Shown here: positions 1 to 9,073 of the stretch, one piece after another
Layout of the letters: every line of letters begins with the position of its first letter
Numbering within the stretch: position 1 is the first letter of the stretch
Origin: Paenibacillus sp. ACRRY
GTDB lineage: Bacteria; Bacillota; Bacilli; Paenibacillales; Paenibacillaceae
Assembly: GCF_022346995.1 (NCBI RefSeq)
Contig: NZ_JAKRNM010000001.1
Coordinates: 930,001 to 994,000, forward strand
Reading direction: 5' to 3'
Length of the DNA: 64,000 nt
Program-made: the position numbers and the translations under genes
Notes under the pieces: model-generated
The model's database searches: none
The model's input: only the letters and a program-made list of their open reading frames with translations
What the model was told of the DNA's origin: nothing

Positions 1-64
1 AACTCCCGGTTCAACTCAAATGATGAAATGATTCACACGTAATGAAAGAGAGGCATTCTACATC

Positions 65-424
65 ATGGAAATCAACACCATTTTTTTAATCGTCTTATTA
101 CTTTTAATTGTGATACTACTCACCAGATTAATCAGCCTGCAAAGCCAACTGAATGAACTTAAACGGGATGTGGAACGTATTGAGAATGGTGCTGGCATAA
201 CGCAACGAACGCCACCTTCCTCATTGAATTATTCTGTTTCATCATCTACCCTGTCATCTTCGTCAGACCATCCAACGGAGTTGTCAGAGCTGGATCAGGA
301 GTTGATCCTAATGATTCAACAAGGCAATAAGATTAAGGCCATCAAAAAGCTTCGCGAAGCCAGAAACCTTTCTCTTAAAGATGCCAAAGATTATGTAGAT
401 TCGTTAGAACGTACTTCTTCCTGA
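65..424 (+). CDS. Membrane-anchored protein with L7/L12 C-terminal-like domain
   Basis: 119 aa protein with an N-terminal hydrophobic segment (residues about 5-22, a run of Leu/Ile/Val) followed by a short helical, charged stretch (LNELKRDVERIE), a Ser/Thr/Pro-rich linker and a C-terminal domain of about 40 residues. That domain (LILMIQQGNKIKAIKKLREA, then LSLKDAKDYVDSLE) resembles the C-terminal domain of ribosomal protein L7/L12, with the Lys-rich helix and the LKDAKDYVD helix. It is not L12 itself, because the dimerisation domain is replaced by a membrane anchor. Proteins of this architecture are known in Bacillota but have no assigned function. The gene stands alone and is closed by the terminator at 512-545. 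Confidence 0.8.
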   Translation: MEINTIFLIVLLLLIVILLTRLISLQSQLNELKRDVERIENGAGITQRTPPSSLNYSVSSSTLSSSSDHPTELSELDQELILMIQQGNKIKAIKKLREARNLSLKDAKDYVDSLERTSS

Positions 425-511
425 TCTGCTTGTTAACTCTCCAAACCAATGCTGCTAACGCTACATGAGCAACGTGGTGACAAATATAAAATTGGAGAGC
501 ACTGACAAAAG

Positions 512-545
512 AAAGAGGCCCTGTACACATACAGGGCCTCTTTTT
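512..545. terminator. Bidirectional Rho-independent terminator
   Basis: Perfect 14-bp stem AAAGAGGCCCTGTA / TACAGGGCCTCTTT with a 4-base loop, T-run on the right and A-run on the left. It lies between two convergent genes (65-424 plus and 558-1313 minus) and can serve both. Confidence 0.9.
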
Positions 546-557
546 CTTTAATTACTA

Positions 558-1313
558 TTATTGTGCAGTCACTGCGCCGTCAATTGGATACACAGCACCG
601 TTGATATAAGGAGCTTCATCTCCGAGCAGGAAGGCAACGAGATTAGCAATCTCTTCGGGTTTACCAAGACGTCCGGACGGAATGCTATCCACGGTTGCTT
701 TGAATACTTCCGGGTTGTCTTTGCCGAATTGAATGACCATTGGCGTCTCGATTGTTCCTGGTGCAATTGCATTGACACGAATATTATCTTTGCCGTACTC
801 AATGGCTGCTGTACGGGTCAAACCAACTACACCGTGCTTGGTAGCTGCGTAAGGAGCAACTGCCGGAACACCGACAATTCCTGCCGTTGAAGCCGTGTTC
901 AGAATGGCACCGCCACCCGTTTTGAGCATTTCGGTGATGACATATTTCAGTCCATAAAATACGCTTCTAAGGTTAATATCGATAATCTGGTCGAACTGCT
1001 CAATCGTGTGTTCAATGAGCTTAATACCAGGCCCTGCGATCCCTGCGTTGTTGTAGAACATATCGATTCGTCCGAACTCTTCAACTGTTTTTTTGACATA
1101 ATTCTCAACGTCACTGGCCTTACTAACATCTGCCTGTACAAAAATGGCTTTGGCACCGAGCTTCTCAATCTGTTTGACTGTTGCTAGACCAGTCTCCTCG
1201 ACGAGATCAACAACCACAATGGATGCGCCCTTCTCTGCCAGCTTCAGTGCAGCTGCTTGACCCAATCCACTTCCTGCTCCGGTAATAATGGCTACTTTAC
1301 CTGTGTGACTCAT
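558..1313 (-). CDS. SDR family oxidoreductase
   Basis: 251 aa classical short-chain dehydrogenase/reductase. The cofactor motif TGAGSGLG is at residues 11-18, NNAG at 88-91, and the catalytic Ser142, Tyr155 and Lys159 (YAATK) are all present. Asp36 after the second strand (VVVDL) suggests NAD rather than NADP preference. The C-terminal PIDGAVTAQ resembles the usual PVDGG ending. The start is supported by a GGAGGAGAT ribosome binding site. It is a single gene; the substrate cannot be told from sequence, although the closest well-known relatives act on small alcohols, sugars or 3-oxoacyl groups. Confidence 0.88.
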   Translation of the reverse strand: MSHTGKVAIITGAGSGLGQAAALKLAEKGASIVVVDLVEETGLATVKQIEKLGAKAIFVQADVSKASDVENYVKKTVEEFGRIDMFYNNAGIAGPGIKLIEHTIEQFDQIIDINLRSVFYGLKYVITEMLKTGGGAILNTASTAGIVGVPAVAPYAATKHGVVGLTRTAAIEYGKDNIRVNAIAPGTIETPMVIQFGKDNPEVFKATVDSIPSGRLGKPEEIANLVAFLLGDEAPYINGAVYPIDGAVTAQ

Positions 1314-1521
1314 TCTGATCTCCTCCAGTTGTGTTAGTCATCTTGTCATCGGATCGGCTCATTGTGATAAAGTGTAATTCAACAATTTGCGACATATGTA
1401 GGTTAAAACTGACATAAATCCTGCCTGACTTTATCTATTTTAATGGACTTACGACATAAAAACAAACCAGATCATATGAGTACATACCATGATCTGGATC
1501 ACAACCTTGCCATCTCGGAAA

Positions 1522-1558
1522 GGAGAGATCTTCACCATTCGGTGAATTTAAGCTCTCC
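1522..1558 (-). terminator. Candidate terminator hairpin after the pyruvate oxidase gene
   Basis: Inverted repeat with arms GGAGAG+TTCACC and GGTGAA+CTCTCC around a 4-base loop, with a small asymmetric internal loop, about 50 bases past the stop of the minus-strand gene at 1610-3337. The tail read on the minus strand is only TTTCC, so termination may be inefficient. Confidence 0.5.
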
Positions 1559-1609
1559 ATTCATATGAGATGTACAATAGAAGCATGTAGACTACACGTT
1601 ACTCGCACG

Positions 1610-3337
1610 TTATCTGAGCAAGTTGGTTTTGGCAAGCTCGATCAATTCATCGCCACGTCCGTTGAGCACTGCCTTCATCATCCACAACGTGAATCCTTCT
1701 GCCTGTTTGATATTAATCTTCGGAGGCAGGGACAGTTCCTGACGATTCACGACGGCATCGATCAGAACAGGTCCATCATGTTGAAGTGCACGTTCCACCG
1801 CACCCTCCAGTTCTGCCGGGTCTTCGACCCGGATACCTTCGATACCCATGGCCTGTGCAACCAAGGCGAAGTTGGGATTCACCAGTTCCGTGCCAGATTC
1901 AAGGAATCCAGCCGCTTTCATCTCCAGCTCCACAAAGCTCAGCGCACCGTTGTTGAACACGACCACTTTTACAGGAAGATTATGCTGCTTGAGCGTCAGT
2001 AGATCCCCCATCAACATGGCAAGCCCGCCATCTCCGGACAGCGAGATCACTTGCCTTCCTGGATTCGCTACCTGTGCGCCTATCGCCTGTGGAAGTGCAT
2101 TTGCCATGGTACCGTGATTGAATGAACCCAGTAATCTTCGGTTACGACTCATCTCCAGGTAGCGTGCAGCCCATACCGTAGGTGTACCTACATCACAAGT
2201 GAAAATGGCATTCTCCCCTGCAGCATCGCTGATCACTTTGGTTAGATACTGCGGATGAATCGGTTTCTTTCCAGGTTTACCGACAGCAAGTTCATCCAGC
2301 TCCTTACGTACCTTCAGATAATGGTCCACACTTTTACGTAGATGTTTGTCATTATGCTCGTGTGTCAATAAAGGCATCAAAGCCTCAATGGTTGATTTGA
2401 TATCTCCGCACAACCCATAGTCCAGTTTCGTGCGCCGACCAAGGTGGGATGACTGTATATCGACCTGAAGGACGATTGCATCCTCTGGATAGAATTGACG
2501 ATATGGAAAATCTGTTCCGAGCATTAACAAGACGTCACAGTCCATCATCGCATGATAACCGGATGAGTACCCAATTAAGCCAGTCAATCCGACAGAATAG
2601 GGATTTTCGTACTCCAAATACTCCTTGCCCCGCAAAGCTATAACCATGGGAGATTTCAGACGATCACACAGCTGCATGAGAGATTCCCGCGCACCTGCAC
2701 ATCCCGCGCCACAAAGTAGCGTGATTTTTTTGTCCTGATTCAGGTAATCGGCCAATTTCTGCAATTCCTGTTCAGAAGGGTGAACAACAGGCTGTGTCAC
2801 ATGGTAGACATGCTCGGGGACAGGCAGATTCGCTGCCTCAAGGCCTGCTACGTCTCCTGGAAGAACAATGACGGATACACCTGAACGTGCTACCGCAGTT
2901 TGTAACGCCATAGTAACCGATCGAGGCATTTGCTTGGCTGTCGTAATGACCTCGCAATAATGACTGCATTCCTGGAAGAGATATTCCGGATGAGTCGATT
3001 GAAAATAATCGCTTCCGATCTCATCACTCGGAATGTGAGCAGCAAGAGCAAGTACTGGCACACGGTTTCGGTGACAATCGTACAAGCCGTTAATCAGATG
3101 CATGTTTCCTGGCCCGCTACTCCCAGCACAGACAGCGATACTTCCACAGACCTGTGAATCTGCTCCAGCGGCAAATGCAGCTACCTCTTCATGGCGCACA
3201 TGAATCCATTCGATTTTACCCGAACGCCGGATGGAATCCAGCACTGCATTAAGTGAATCACCCACGATGCCATATATTCGTTTAATTCCTGCATTTAATA
3301 ATGCTTCAACCAGTACATCTGCGATTGTTGTTTTCAT
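1610..3337 (-). CDS. poxB: Pyruvate oxidase-type thiamine diphosphate enzyme
   Basis: 575 aa, the normal length for pyruvate oxidase (PoxB/YdaP), which oxidatively decarboxylates pyruvate to acetate and CO2 using thiamine diphosphate and FAD. The N-terminal Pyr domain has the activating glutamate in RHEEVAAFAAG (Glu50/51). The central FAD-type domain spans about 185-335. The PP domain carries the ThDP motif GDGG from residue 435 to NN at 462-463. AAAGGAGAT precedes the ATG. It lacks features of acetolactate synthase context (no small subunit or ilv neighbours). It stands alone between SDR genes. Whether electrons go to quinone or oxygen cannot be told from sequence; the E. coli-type membrane-binding tail is not evident. 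Confidence 0.85.
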   Translation of the reverse strand: MKTTIADVLVEALLNAGIKRIYGIVGDSLNAVLDSIRRSGKIEWIHVRHEEVAAFAAGADSQVCGSIAVCAGSSGPGNMHLINGLYDCHRNRVPVLALAAHIPSDEIGSDYFQSTHPEYLFQECSHYCEVITTAKQMPRSVTMALQTAVARSGVSVIVLPGDVAGLEAANLPVPEHVYHVTQPVVHPSEQELQKLADYLNQDKKITLLCGAGCAGARESLMQLCDRLKSPMVIALRGKEYLEYENPYSVGLTGLIGYSSGYHAMMDCDVLLMLGTDFPYRQFYPEDAIVLQVDIQSSHLGRRTKLDYGLCGDIKSTIEALMPLLTHEHNDKHLRKSVDHYLKVRKELDELAVGKPGKKPIHPQYLTKVISDAAGENAIFTCDVGTPTVWAARYLEMSRNRRLLGSFNHGTMANALPQAIGAQVANPGRQVISLSGDGGLAMLMGDLLTLKQHNLPVKVVVFNNGALSFVELEMKAAGFLESGTELVNPNFALVAQAMGIEGIRVEDPAELEGAVERALQHDGPVLIDAVVNRQELSLPPKINIKQAEGFTLWMMKAVLNGRGDELIELAKTNLLR

Positions 3338-3451
3338 AGCGGATCTCCTTTAATCGCTTATTTTGAGTTATGTTTCCACCCCGTCAATATACCTATTCTA
3401 ATACCCCAATCTTTCGAAAACCGAATCAAAATCATATGTAGTTTTGGATAT

Positions 3452-3507
3452 ATAAAACAAAACACCCCTACGCCATTCCGTCTTCACGGAGCTAGATAGG
3501 GGTGTTT
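3452..3507 (-). terminator. Rho-independent terminator after the SDR gene at 3588
   Basis: Stem AAACACCCCTA / TAGGGGTGTTT (3460-3470 with 3497-3507), with a nested CCGT/ACGG hairpin inside. On the minus strand it is followed by TTTTGTTTTATA. Confidence 0.85.
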
Positions 3508-3530
3508 CAATGATTCTTTCCTAAGCAAGA

Positions 3531-3554
3531 TATAAGTATATAAGTATATAAGTA
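3531..3554. repeat. Triplicate 8-bp tandem repeat TATAAGTA
   Basis: Three exact copies of TATAAGTA (3531-3538, 3539-3546, 3547-3554) between the stop of the SDR gene and its terminator. Confidence 0.95.
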
Positions 3555-3587
3555 ATTCAATTCATTCTTTTCTAACACATATTCAAA

Positions 3588-4355
3588 TCAAATAGCTGGC
3601 ATCACGTTGCCGCCAGTGACCGGGATATAGGCACCTGTAATAAAAGAGGACAGGTCCGATGCCAAAAAGGCTACCGCATTGGCAATCTCCTGATCTTCAC
3701 CCCTGCGTTTCAAAGGAACTGTACGCGTGTAACCCTCATCATGCCCAGGCTCACTGTTACGATCACGATCGCTTATTGTCCAGCCTGGAGCGACTTGGTT
3801 GACGGTAATCTGATACTCTCCCACTTCCTTGGCAAGAACCCGATACAGTCCGTCCATCCCACGTTTCCCTGCGGTATATGCCGATTGTGTCGCAAAGTTC
3901 TGCATGGCACATTCCGTGTTAATGCCGATAAATCGACCGCCTCTGGCTTCCTTCATGTGTGGAATAAATGCCTTGGCGAGATACACACTCTGCAGTACGC
4001 AAGATTCAAATTGGCTGATGTAGTCTTCTGGAGATTGTTCGAGCACCGTGGTCCATTCATATTGAATAACCGCATTAGCTACCACAATGTCAACCCCGGC
4101 GACGCCAAGACTAGCCTGAATCTGATCCCGCATTTGTATAGCTGTTTCCTGTTTCGTAATATCTCCTTGAACGATAACTGCCTGTCTACCACTCGCCTCA
4201 ATCTCTTGCTTAAGTTCGAGAGCTTTGGTTTCATTGTTTATGTAATGCAGCGCGAGATTGGCACCACAACTAGCCAGCGTACGAGCGATTACTCTCCCGA
4301 GTTGTCCAGTGGAGCCAGTGACCAGCGCGGTCTTGCCTGTAAGATCCAATTGCAT
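3588..4355 (-). CDS. SDR family oxidoreductase, atypical active site
   Basis: 255 aa SDR. The glycine motif TGSTGQLG is at 14-21 and Tyr160/Lys164 (SAYTAGK) are in place. Two canonical elements differ: the NNAG motif reads VANAV, and the position 13 residues before the tyrosine, normally Ser, is Thr147 (INTEC). The C-terminus (PVTGGNVMPAI) is SDR-like. The ATG is preceded by AGAGGTG. The substrate is unknown. The Thr could substitute for Ser functionally, or the protein may have a divergent role. It is transcribed alone, ending at the terminator at 3452-3507. Confidence 0.82.
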   Translation of the reverse strand: MQLDLTGKTALVTGSTGQLGRVIARTLASCGANLALHYINNETKALELKQEIEASGRQAVIVQGDITKQETAIQMRDQIQASLGVAGVDIVVANAVIQYEWTTVLEQSPEDYISQFESCVLQSVYLAKAFIPHMKEARGGRFIGINTECAMQNFATQSAYTAGKRGMDGLYRVLAKEVGEYQITVNQVAPGWTISDRDRNSEPGHDEGYTRTVPLKRRGEDQEIANAVAFLASDLSSFITGAYIPVTGGNVMPAI

Positions 4356-4470
4356 GGAGACAGCACCTCTCTAGTTCTAAATCAATAAATGAATTAACTG
4401 AAATTGCAGCATGATGAATTAAAACGGTTTCGAAAAGTGTCATTTCCTTATCTTAAATTAATATTTTAAT

Positions 4471-4776
4471 TCATATTCCGTGTTTGATCAGATCAATTTC
4501 CTGAAAACGGCTAACTTCCTTCTCCCAACGCTCTTCCACGTATTTGCGGTGAACCGGGTGCTCATTATATGCATCATAAGCTGCTTGATCGGCGAAAACC
4601 ATTGAGAAACTGTAGTCAAACTCATTTTTGGCGCTTACCTGACGCAGTACCTGGAAGTTCTCCACGCCCGGAATGACTGCAAGTGCATCCGCACTTTCTT
4701 TCAGAAAAGCTTCTGCCTCTGCTGTATCCTTGCCAGCGTAGAGTGTAAACGTAACCATATGTGTAATGCTACTCAT
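4471..4776 (-). CDS. Dabb family (stress-responsive alpha/beta barrel) protein
   Basis: 101 aa from the chosen ATG. The frame is open further upstream to 4809, but GGAGGAGG lies 8 bases before the ATG at 4776, and the resulting MSSITHMVTFTLYAG start matches the usual length and beginning of Dabb proteins. The ferredoxin-like dimeric barrel family is recognised by HMVTFTL near the start, a central IPGVENFQVLRQVSAKNEFDY-type segment, and the HPVHRKYVEE motif near the C-terminus. Members range from stress-response proteins to polyketide cyclases and the role here is unknown. Confidence 0.8.
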   Translation of the reverse strand: MSSITHMVTFTLYAGKDTAEAEAFLKESADALAVIPGVENFQVLRQVSAKNEFDYSFSMVFADQAAYDAYNEHPVHRKYVEERWEKEVSRFQEIDLIKHGI

Positions 4777-4902
4777 CTCTATTTCCTCCTCCAATATGAT
4801 TTCACTCATTTCCTAGTTTACCTCCGAATGATATGTAAGCGCAATCCTTAATAAAATTTGTCAGAGTTTGGAGCCTTGGTAGACCTGCAAATGATGTTCA
4901 AG

Positions 4903-4937
4903 ACATAGAAAAACCCCGGAAACGAATTCCCGAGGTT
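4903..4937 (-). terminator. Terminator after the type B L31 gene
   Basis: On the minus strand AACCTCGG pairs with CCGGGGTT (one G-T pair) and is followed by TTTCTATG, 23 bases past the L31 stop. Confidence 0.75.
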
Positions 4938-4959
4938 GATCTTGCCATCTATGGACAAA

Positions 4960-5211
4960 CTAGTTTTTGAGGTTGTATTTACGGTTGAACTTGTCAACAC
5001 GACCACCGATGTCCACGTTTCTTTGTTTACCAGTGAAGAAAGGGTGGGATGCGGAACTAGTGTCCACACGGATTACAGGGTAAGAGTTACCATCTTCCCA
5101 TTCCATTGTCTCGTTCGAGAATTTAGTCGAAGAGCTCAGGAATTTGAAATCAGCACTTGCATCGTAAAAAATAACTGTTTGTGTCTTTGGATGGATATCA
5201 GCTTTTGGCAT
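4960..5211 (-). CDS. rpmE2: Ribosomal protein L31, type B (zinc-independent)
   Basis: 83 aa; [19 protein letters not shown], the SHPFFTGKQ motif and the [10 protein letters not shown]-terminus are diagnostic of L31 type B. It has no cysteines, so it lacks the zinc-binding CxxC of the housekeeping L31. In Bacillus the equivalent (YtiA) replaces zinc-containing L31 during zinc starvation, releasing zinc. AAAGGAG precedes the ATG. The upstream region has a TATAAT-like element near 5264-5270, but I did not find a clear Zur box there, unlike the zinc genes at 22-24 kb, so Zur control is not shown. Confidence 0.95.
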   Translation of the reverse strand: MPKADIHPKTQTVIFYDASADFKFLSSSTKFSNETMEWEDGNSYPVIRVDTSSASHPFFTGKQRNVDIGGRVDKFNRKYNLKN

Positions 5212-5353
5212 AATCTATTTACACTCCTTTAAATGGGTACTTCCTTGAATAGAACTAAATTTTATTATACTCTTTTTTTGGACAAAGTACCAGCAGGATT
5301 TGAAGAAACGATAAATATTTACCTATTCGCCACAATCTGCACCTGATCACGTT

Positions 5354-5620
5354 CTAAGTTATTCCCTTCTCCAGTACATCCAGCATGTACTCCAGAGCCT
5401 CCAATTCATCTCTTCCTCGCGTCTGCAATCTGACTATACTGCCATGACGAATCGGAAGAAGCGCCATGCCAAGCAGGCTTTTGACATCTACACGACGCTC
5501 ATGCTCAGACTCAACAAACGACAATGAAATATCCGAGGCAAAACGTGACGCTTGAGAAGATATAGACATCAGATCATCCCGGTGAAAATCAGAGTGAATC
5601 GTAAATTCATGTGTTCTCAC
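5354..5620 (-). CDS. HPr-like phosphocarrier paralogue with altered active site
   Basis: 88 aa with HPr fold features: length, the C-terminal DELEALEYMLDVLEKG helix and the central VDVKSLLGMALLPIRHGSIV segment that matches the HPr NLKSIMGVMSLGIAKGAEI region. The regulatory serine is kept (Ser48, equivalent to Ser46). The phosphorylatable histidine is kept in position (His13, FHRDDL against IHARPA), but the neighbouring Arg17 equivalent and the Pro are lost. It starts with GTG behind an AAAGGAACTGAAGG stretch. It is not in a pts operon. It could be a regulatory paralogue in the manner of Crh, which has the opposite substitution at the histidine; this is inference. Confidence 0.72.
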   Translation of the reverse strand: MRTHEFTIHSDFHRDDLMSISSQASRFASDISLSFVESEHERRVDVKSLLGMALLPIRHGSIVRLQTRGRDELEALEYMLDVLEKGIT

Positions 5621-5742
5621 AACCTTCAGTTCCTTTCGCTAAGTAGCTTACCAACCAGAGAGGTTTGTATCCATTTATATATTAAAATCTCCATGAATTA
5701 TACCATGTTATGGGAGCTTGTATAATCATTTATTTGGTGAAA

Positions 5743-5775
5743 ATGAAAAAAAAGAAGTCCCTGAATCGGGACTTC
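5743..5775 (-). terminator. Rho-independent terminator of the beta-xylosidase/alpha-glucuronidase operon
   Basis: Stem GAAGTCCC / GGGACTTC with loop TGAATC, followed on the minus strand by eight T residues, 13 bases beyond the dehydrogenase stop. Confidence 0.92.
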
Positions 5776-5787
5776 CTGAGTAGAGAA

Positions 5788-6855
5788 TTACTTGCCGTTG
5801 GGATAGACCATCACTTTCAGACTGCCGCTCTTATTGTGAAGAGCCCGTTCCATCGCTTGTTGAGTTTCATCCAGTGAATAACGATCCGTGATCAAGGACA
5901 ATACATCGTGCTGACCGGAGCTCAGGAATTCAATTCCCGCTGGATAGGTGTTGGCATAGCGGAATATCCCGTATATATCAACCTCGTTATCAGCAATAAA
6001 AGGAACATTCAGTGCAATCTCATCCTGTGCCGGCAGGCCCACAATGGCAAGTTTGCCTCCGCGCCGCAGTGAATACAATGCAGATTGGAGCGCTTTGGGA
6101 TTCCCTGCAGTTTCCCAGGCCGTATCCACACCGATTCCATTCGTTAACTCTCGAATGACTGTCTGTGCATCCTCGTTTCTCACATTAATCGTATGCGTGG
6201 CTCCCATACGCCGAGCTGCTTCAAGTCGAACTTCCTCCAGGTCCGTAACGATAATTTTGTCGACTCCAAATGATTTTGCAGCAGCGACAGCCATCAGCCC
6301 AACAGGTCCCATGCCCATGATCGCCAGCGTGGTTCCTGGAGCAAGTTTACTACGACGCGCAGCGTGAATGCCTACCGAAAAAGGCTCGTTCATGGCAGCT
6401 TCCTCAAAGGACAGATGATCCGGAATTGGAAAAACCATATCCTCACGAATGGTCATGTATTGTACAAATGCACCGTCAACAGGCGGGGTTGCGAGGAATT
6501 GTACATCTGGACACAGGTTATATCGTCCTTCCTTACATGCCGTGCAGCGTCCACAAGTAACGCCTGGCTCGATGGCAACCCGGTCACCCGCCTTCAAGCG
6601 TGAAACGTTCGAGCCTACAGCAGCTACAATACCTGCACATTCATGCCCCAGAATAATGGGCTTTTCCACTACAAATCTGCCGATTCTTCCGTGTTCAAAA
6701 TAATGCACATCCGACCCGCACACACCCACTGCCATGACCTGAATCAGAACTTCGTCCTCGGCAGGCTTCGGTACAGCCTGTTCTTCGATGATGATTCGTC
6801 CTGGTTCCGTCATTACAGCTGCTTTCATGGTCTGGGGTAATTGATGCTGTCCCAT
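5788..6855 (-). CDS. Zinc-dependent polyol dehydrogenase (sorbitol/xylitol type)
   Basis: 355 aa from the ATG at 6855, chosen because GAGGAGG lies about 10 bases upstream; the frame stays open to 6897 without a good ribosome site. It is a medium-chain dehydrogenase: catalytic zinc ligands are in CGSDVHYFE and GHECAG, four structural-zinc cysteines in CGRCTACKEGRYNLC, and a Rossmann motif GMGPVGL. The overall pattern is that of sorbitol/xylitol dehydrogenase, oxidising a polyol to a ketose with NAD. It is third and last in the minus-strand operon after GH52 and GH67 genes, so a pentitol or a product of xylan breakdown is a reasonable but unproven substrate. Confidence 0.85.
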   Translation of the reverse strand: MGQHQLPQTMKAAVMTEPGRIIIEEQAVPKPAEDEVLIQVMAVGVCGSDVHYFEHGRIGRFVVEKPIILGHECAGIVAAVGSNVSRLKAGDRVAIEPGVTCGRCTACKEGRYNLCPDVQFLATPPVDGAFVQYMTIREDMVFPIPDHLSFEEAAMNEPFSVGIHAARRSKLAPGTTLAIMGMGPVGLMAVAAAKSFGVDKIIVTDLEEVRLEAARRMGATHTINVRNEDAQTVIRELTNGIGVDTAWETAGNPKALQSALYSLRRGGKLAIVGLPAQDEIALNVPFIADNEVDIYGIFRYANTYPAGIEFLSSGQHDVLSLITDRYSLDETQQAMERALHNKSGSLKVMVYPNGK

Positions 6856-6931
6856 TGGATTTTCGCCTCCTCTTGGTTGCCAATGCTGCTCTTTCATTCA
6901 ATAACAAAGAGATGTGTAGCAGAATTCTCTA

Positions 6932-9073
6932 TTAATAAATGGTTCGTCCCTGTTCATCCTCAATGCCACTCTTGCGATAGAAGTACGTATTAATCATGTC
7001 CCGCCATTCCTTGGCATGCTCGGCCTGATTGTCCTGACGCTGAGCTACGGTTTCGAAAATTTCCGGGTCTACTTTACCTTCGAGCTTTCTCCAGGTTTCC
7101 GCTAAAGCTTGTGCCTGTTCCGCACCCTTGAAGTGTGTATCATAAATGTGCTGAATGACGGTCTTGCCAGAATGCAGCACATGTGTATAAGGAACATGGT
7201 GGAAGAATAACAGCAGCTCATCCGGACAGGCCGTTACATTTTCATATCGTTCCGCATTTTCAGTATGATACTGCGATGTATAACCTGTACCGCTCTGTAC
7301 GGTCCGATCTACTCCAATGCCCTTGCAATCTGCAAAGTGATACGTTCCCCACTTGGAATATTCATAACCGTCCACATTGGGGCCATAATGATGATCCGGA
7401 TTAACCATCCAGCCTACTCCGAGCGGCGCCGTATAATTTTCATAGATGTCGAGAGAGTCCAGAAGCATGCCAGAGATCAGACGAACAACCTCTTCGTCGT
7501 GCCCAAACGTGAGTCTAACCCATTCGTCCGCAATCTCTTCCGAAGACAGTTCAGGATTCCAGGCGAGTCTGCCATAACCGTACAAATTGGCCTGAGCAAG
7601 CGGATGTCCTGTCCAGCATGCATCTGCACCAATATTCGAAACAGCAGCAAAACCGCTTTGAGGTCTGTTGTACAGGGAACCATCCGCAATACGTTTAACT
7701 TCCGAACCTTGTCCCTTCGCATAAGTGTCGAAATCCAATACTTCTTTCCACTGTGGAATCAGGTAACACAAATGCCGCTGCTGACCTGTATATTCCTGTG
7801 TAATTTGAAATTCGAGTACCTGATTGGTCTTATCCATCGCTCCGAAGAGCGGAGATACCGCCTCCCTGACCTGAAAATCCATCGGACCATTTTTGATCTG
7901 CAAAATGACATTATCTGCAAATCTACCATCCAAAGGCTTAAAGTGGTCATAAGCAGCACGTGCACGGTCTGTGGATCGATCACGCCAGTCCTGCTTGCAG
8001 TTGTAGACGAAACAGCGCCAAATAACCAATCCACCAAATGGACGAAGTGCTTCAGCTAGCATGTTCGCCCCGTCTGCGTGATCCCGATTGTAAGTGAATG
8101 GACCTGGGCGATTTTCGGAATCCGCTTTGATCAGGTATCCGCCAAAGTCAGGGATGGCCGCATACACTTTGGCAGTCTGAATGTTCCACCATTCTCGTAC
8201 TTGTTCATCCAGTGGATCTGCGGTAAGCAATCCGCCGATCTCCATTGGACTTGCATAGTTGGCGCTTAAGTATAGTCGAATACCATACGCTCTGAATGCA
8301 GAGGCCACACGAGCTACATCACTCAGAAAGCGTTCTGTCAGAAACAATGTTTCGCGCTGGTGCACGTTGACATTGTTGATGGAAATGGCATTAATGCCAG
8401 TCGAAGCGAGCAATCGTGCGTAATCCCGAATGCGTACGTTATCTTGCGTGAATTCTCCATTTTCATAAAAGATGGATTTACCGGCATATCCGCGTTCAAT
8501 GCTTCCATCTACATTATCCCATTGATTAATCATCCGCAGCGCATTCCGTGGCTGCTCAATCACATGACTCCACTTATTCGGAGATGTATCCGCTTCACTT
8601 GAACTCCCCTGTGCCAGTACCAGCTCTCTGAGCAAATGGAATGTACCATACAGTACACCTTGAGGTGTCTCTGCACCAATAAAGAGTCTGCCTAGCTCCT
8701 GGTCTTCACGGATGACGAAGCCTTCACCTTGAACAGCGGCACGTTCACTCTCGCTGAACGTGTCTGCAAGAAGTGAATTGCCTGCCCACGTACCCATCCA
8801 GATCCCAGGATCATGCGTAGCCTGTTTATCCGCAAGGTCGGTACCGGATAAGACTGTTGTTGGTTTCTCACCGAACAATCTCTCCAGTCCTTGTGTAAGC
8901 TCCTCCAGAGCTGTAGCAATGACTTCATGCTTCTCGATTGTATTTATACGTTTCACCCAAGCAGGAACAGTCTGTCTTGCAGTACCCTTACGACTGTATT
9001 CACCAGAGAGATATCCAAGCCACGCATCATACTGCGGGCCAGCCAAATTTTGTTGAACGATTGAACGATTCAT
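6932..9073 (-). CDS. aguA: Alpha-glucuronidase, glycoside hydrolase family 67
   Basis: 713 aa, typical GH67 length. It cleaves alpha-1,2-linked (4-O-methyl)-glucuronic acid from the non-reducing end of aldouronic acids made from glucuronoxylan. Recognisable segments include YDAWLGY near the N-terminus, [44 protein letters not shown], and the catalytic region with [18 protein letters not shown]-like residues (here [17 protein letters not shown]). There is no signal peptide, so the enzyme is cytoplasmic and needs imported oligosaccharides. The start overlaps the stop of the upstream GH52 gene by 4 bases (ATGA), which indicates translational coupling. No aldouronate transporter lies in the window. 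Confidence 0.95.
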   Translation of the reverse strand: MNRSIVQQNLAGPQYDAWLGYLSGEYSRKGTARQTVPAWVKRINTIEKHEVIATALEELTQGLERLFGEKPTTVLSGTDLADKQATHDPGIWMGTWAGNSLLADTFSESERAAVQGEGFVIREDQELGRLFIGAETPQGVLYGTFHLLRELVLAQGSSSEADTSPNKWSHVIEQPRNALRMINQWDNVDGSIERGYAGKSIFYENGEFTQDNVRIRDYARLLASTGINAISINNVNVHQRETLFLTERFLSDVARVASAFRAYGIRLYLSANYASPMEIGGLLTADPLDEQVREWWNIQTAKVYAAIPDFGGYLIKADSENRPGPFTYNRDHADGANMLAEALRPFGGLVIWRCFVYNCKQDWRDRSTDRARAAYDHFKPLDGRFADNVILQIKNGPMDFQVREAVSPLFGAMDKTNQVLEFQITQEYTGQQRHLCYLIPQWKEVLDFDTYAKGQGSEVKRIADGSLYNRPQSGFAAVSNIGADACWTGHPLAQANLYGYGRLAWNPELSSEEIADEWVRLTFGHDEEVVRLISGMLLDSLDIYENYTAPLGVGWMVNPDHHYGPNVDGYEYSKWGTYHFADCKGIGVDRTVQSGTGYTSQYHTENAERYENVTACPDELLLFFHHVPYTHVLHSGKTVIQHIYDTHFKGAEQAQALAETWRKLEGKVDPEIFETVAQRQDNQAEHAKEWRDMINTYFYRKSGIEDEQGRTIY

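Noticed and set aside
1565-2002. 145-codon plus-strand frame opposite the pyruvate oxidase gene
   Set aside because: Antisense shadow of a clearly conserved gene; no domain seen.
5221-5290. Zur box upstream of type B L31
   Set aside because: Expected from biology, but no TCGTAATNATTACGA-like sequence is visible there, so I do not claim it.
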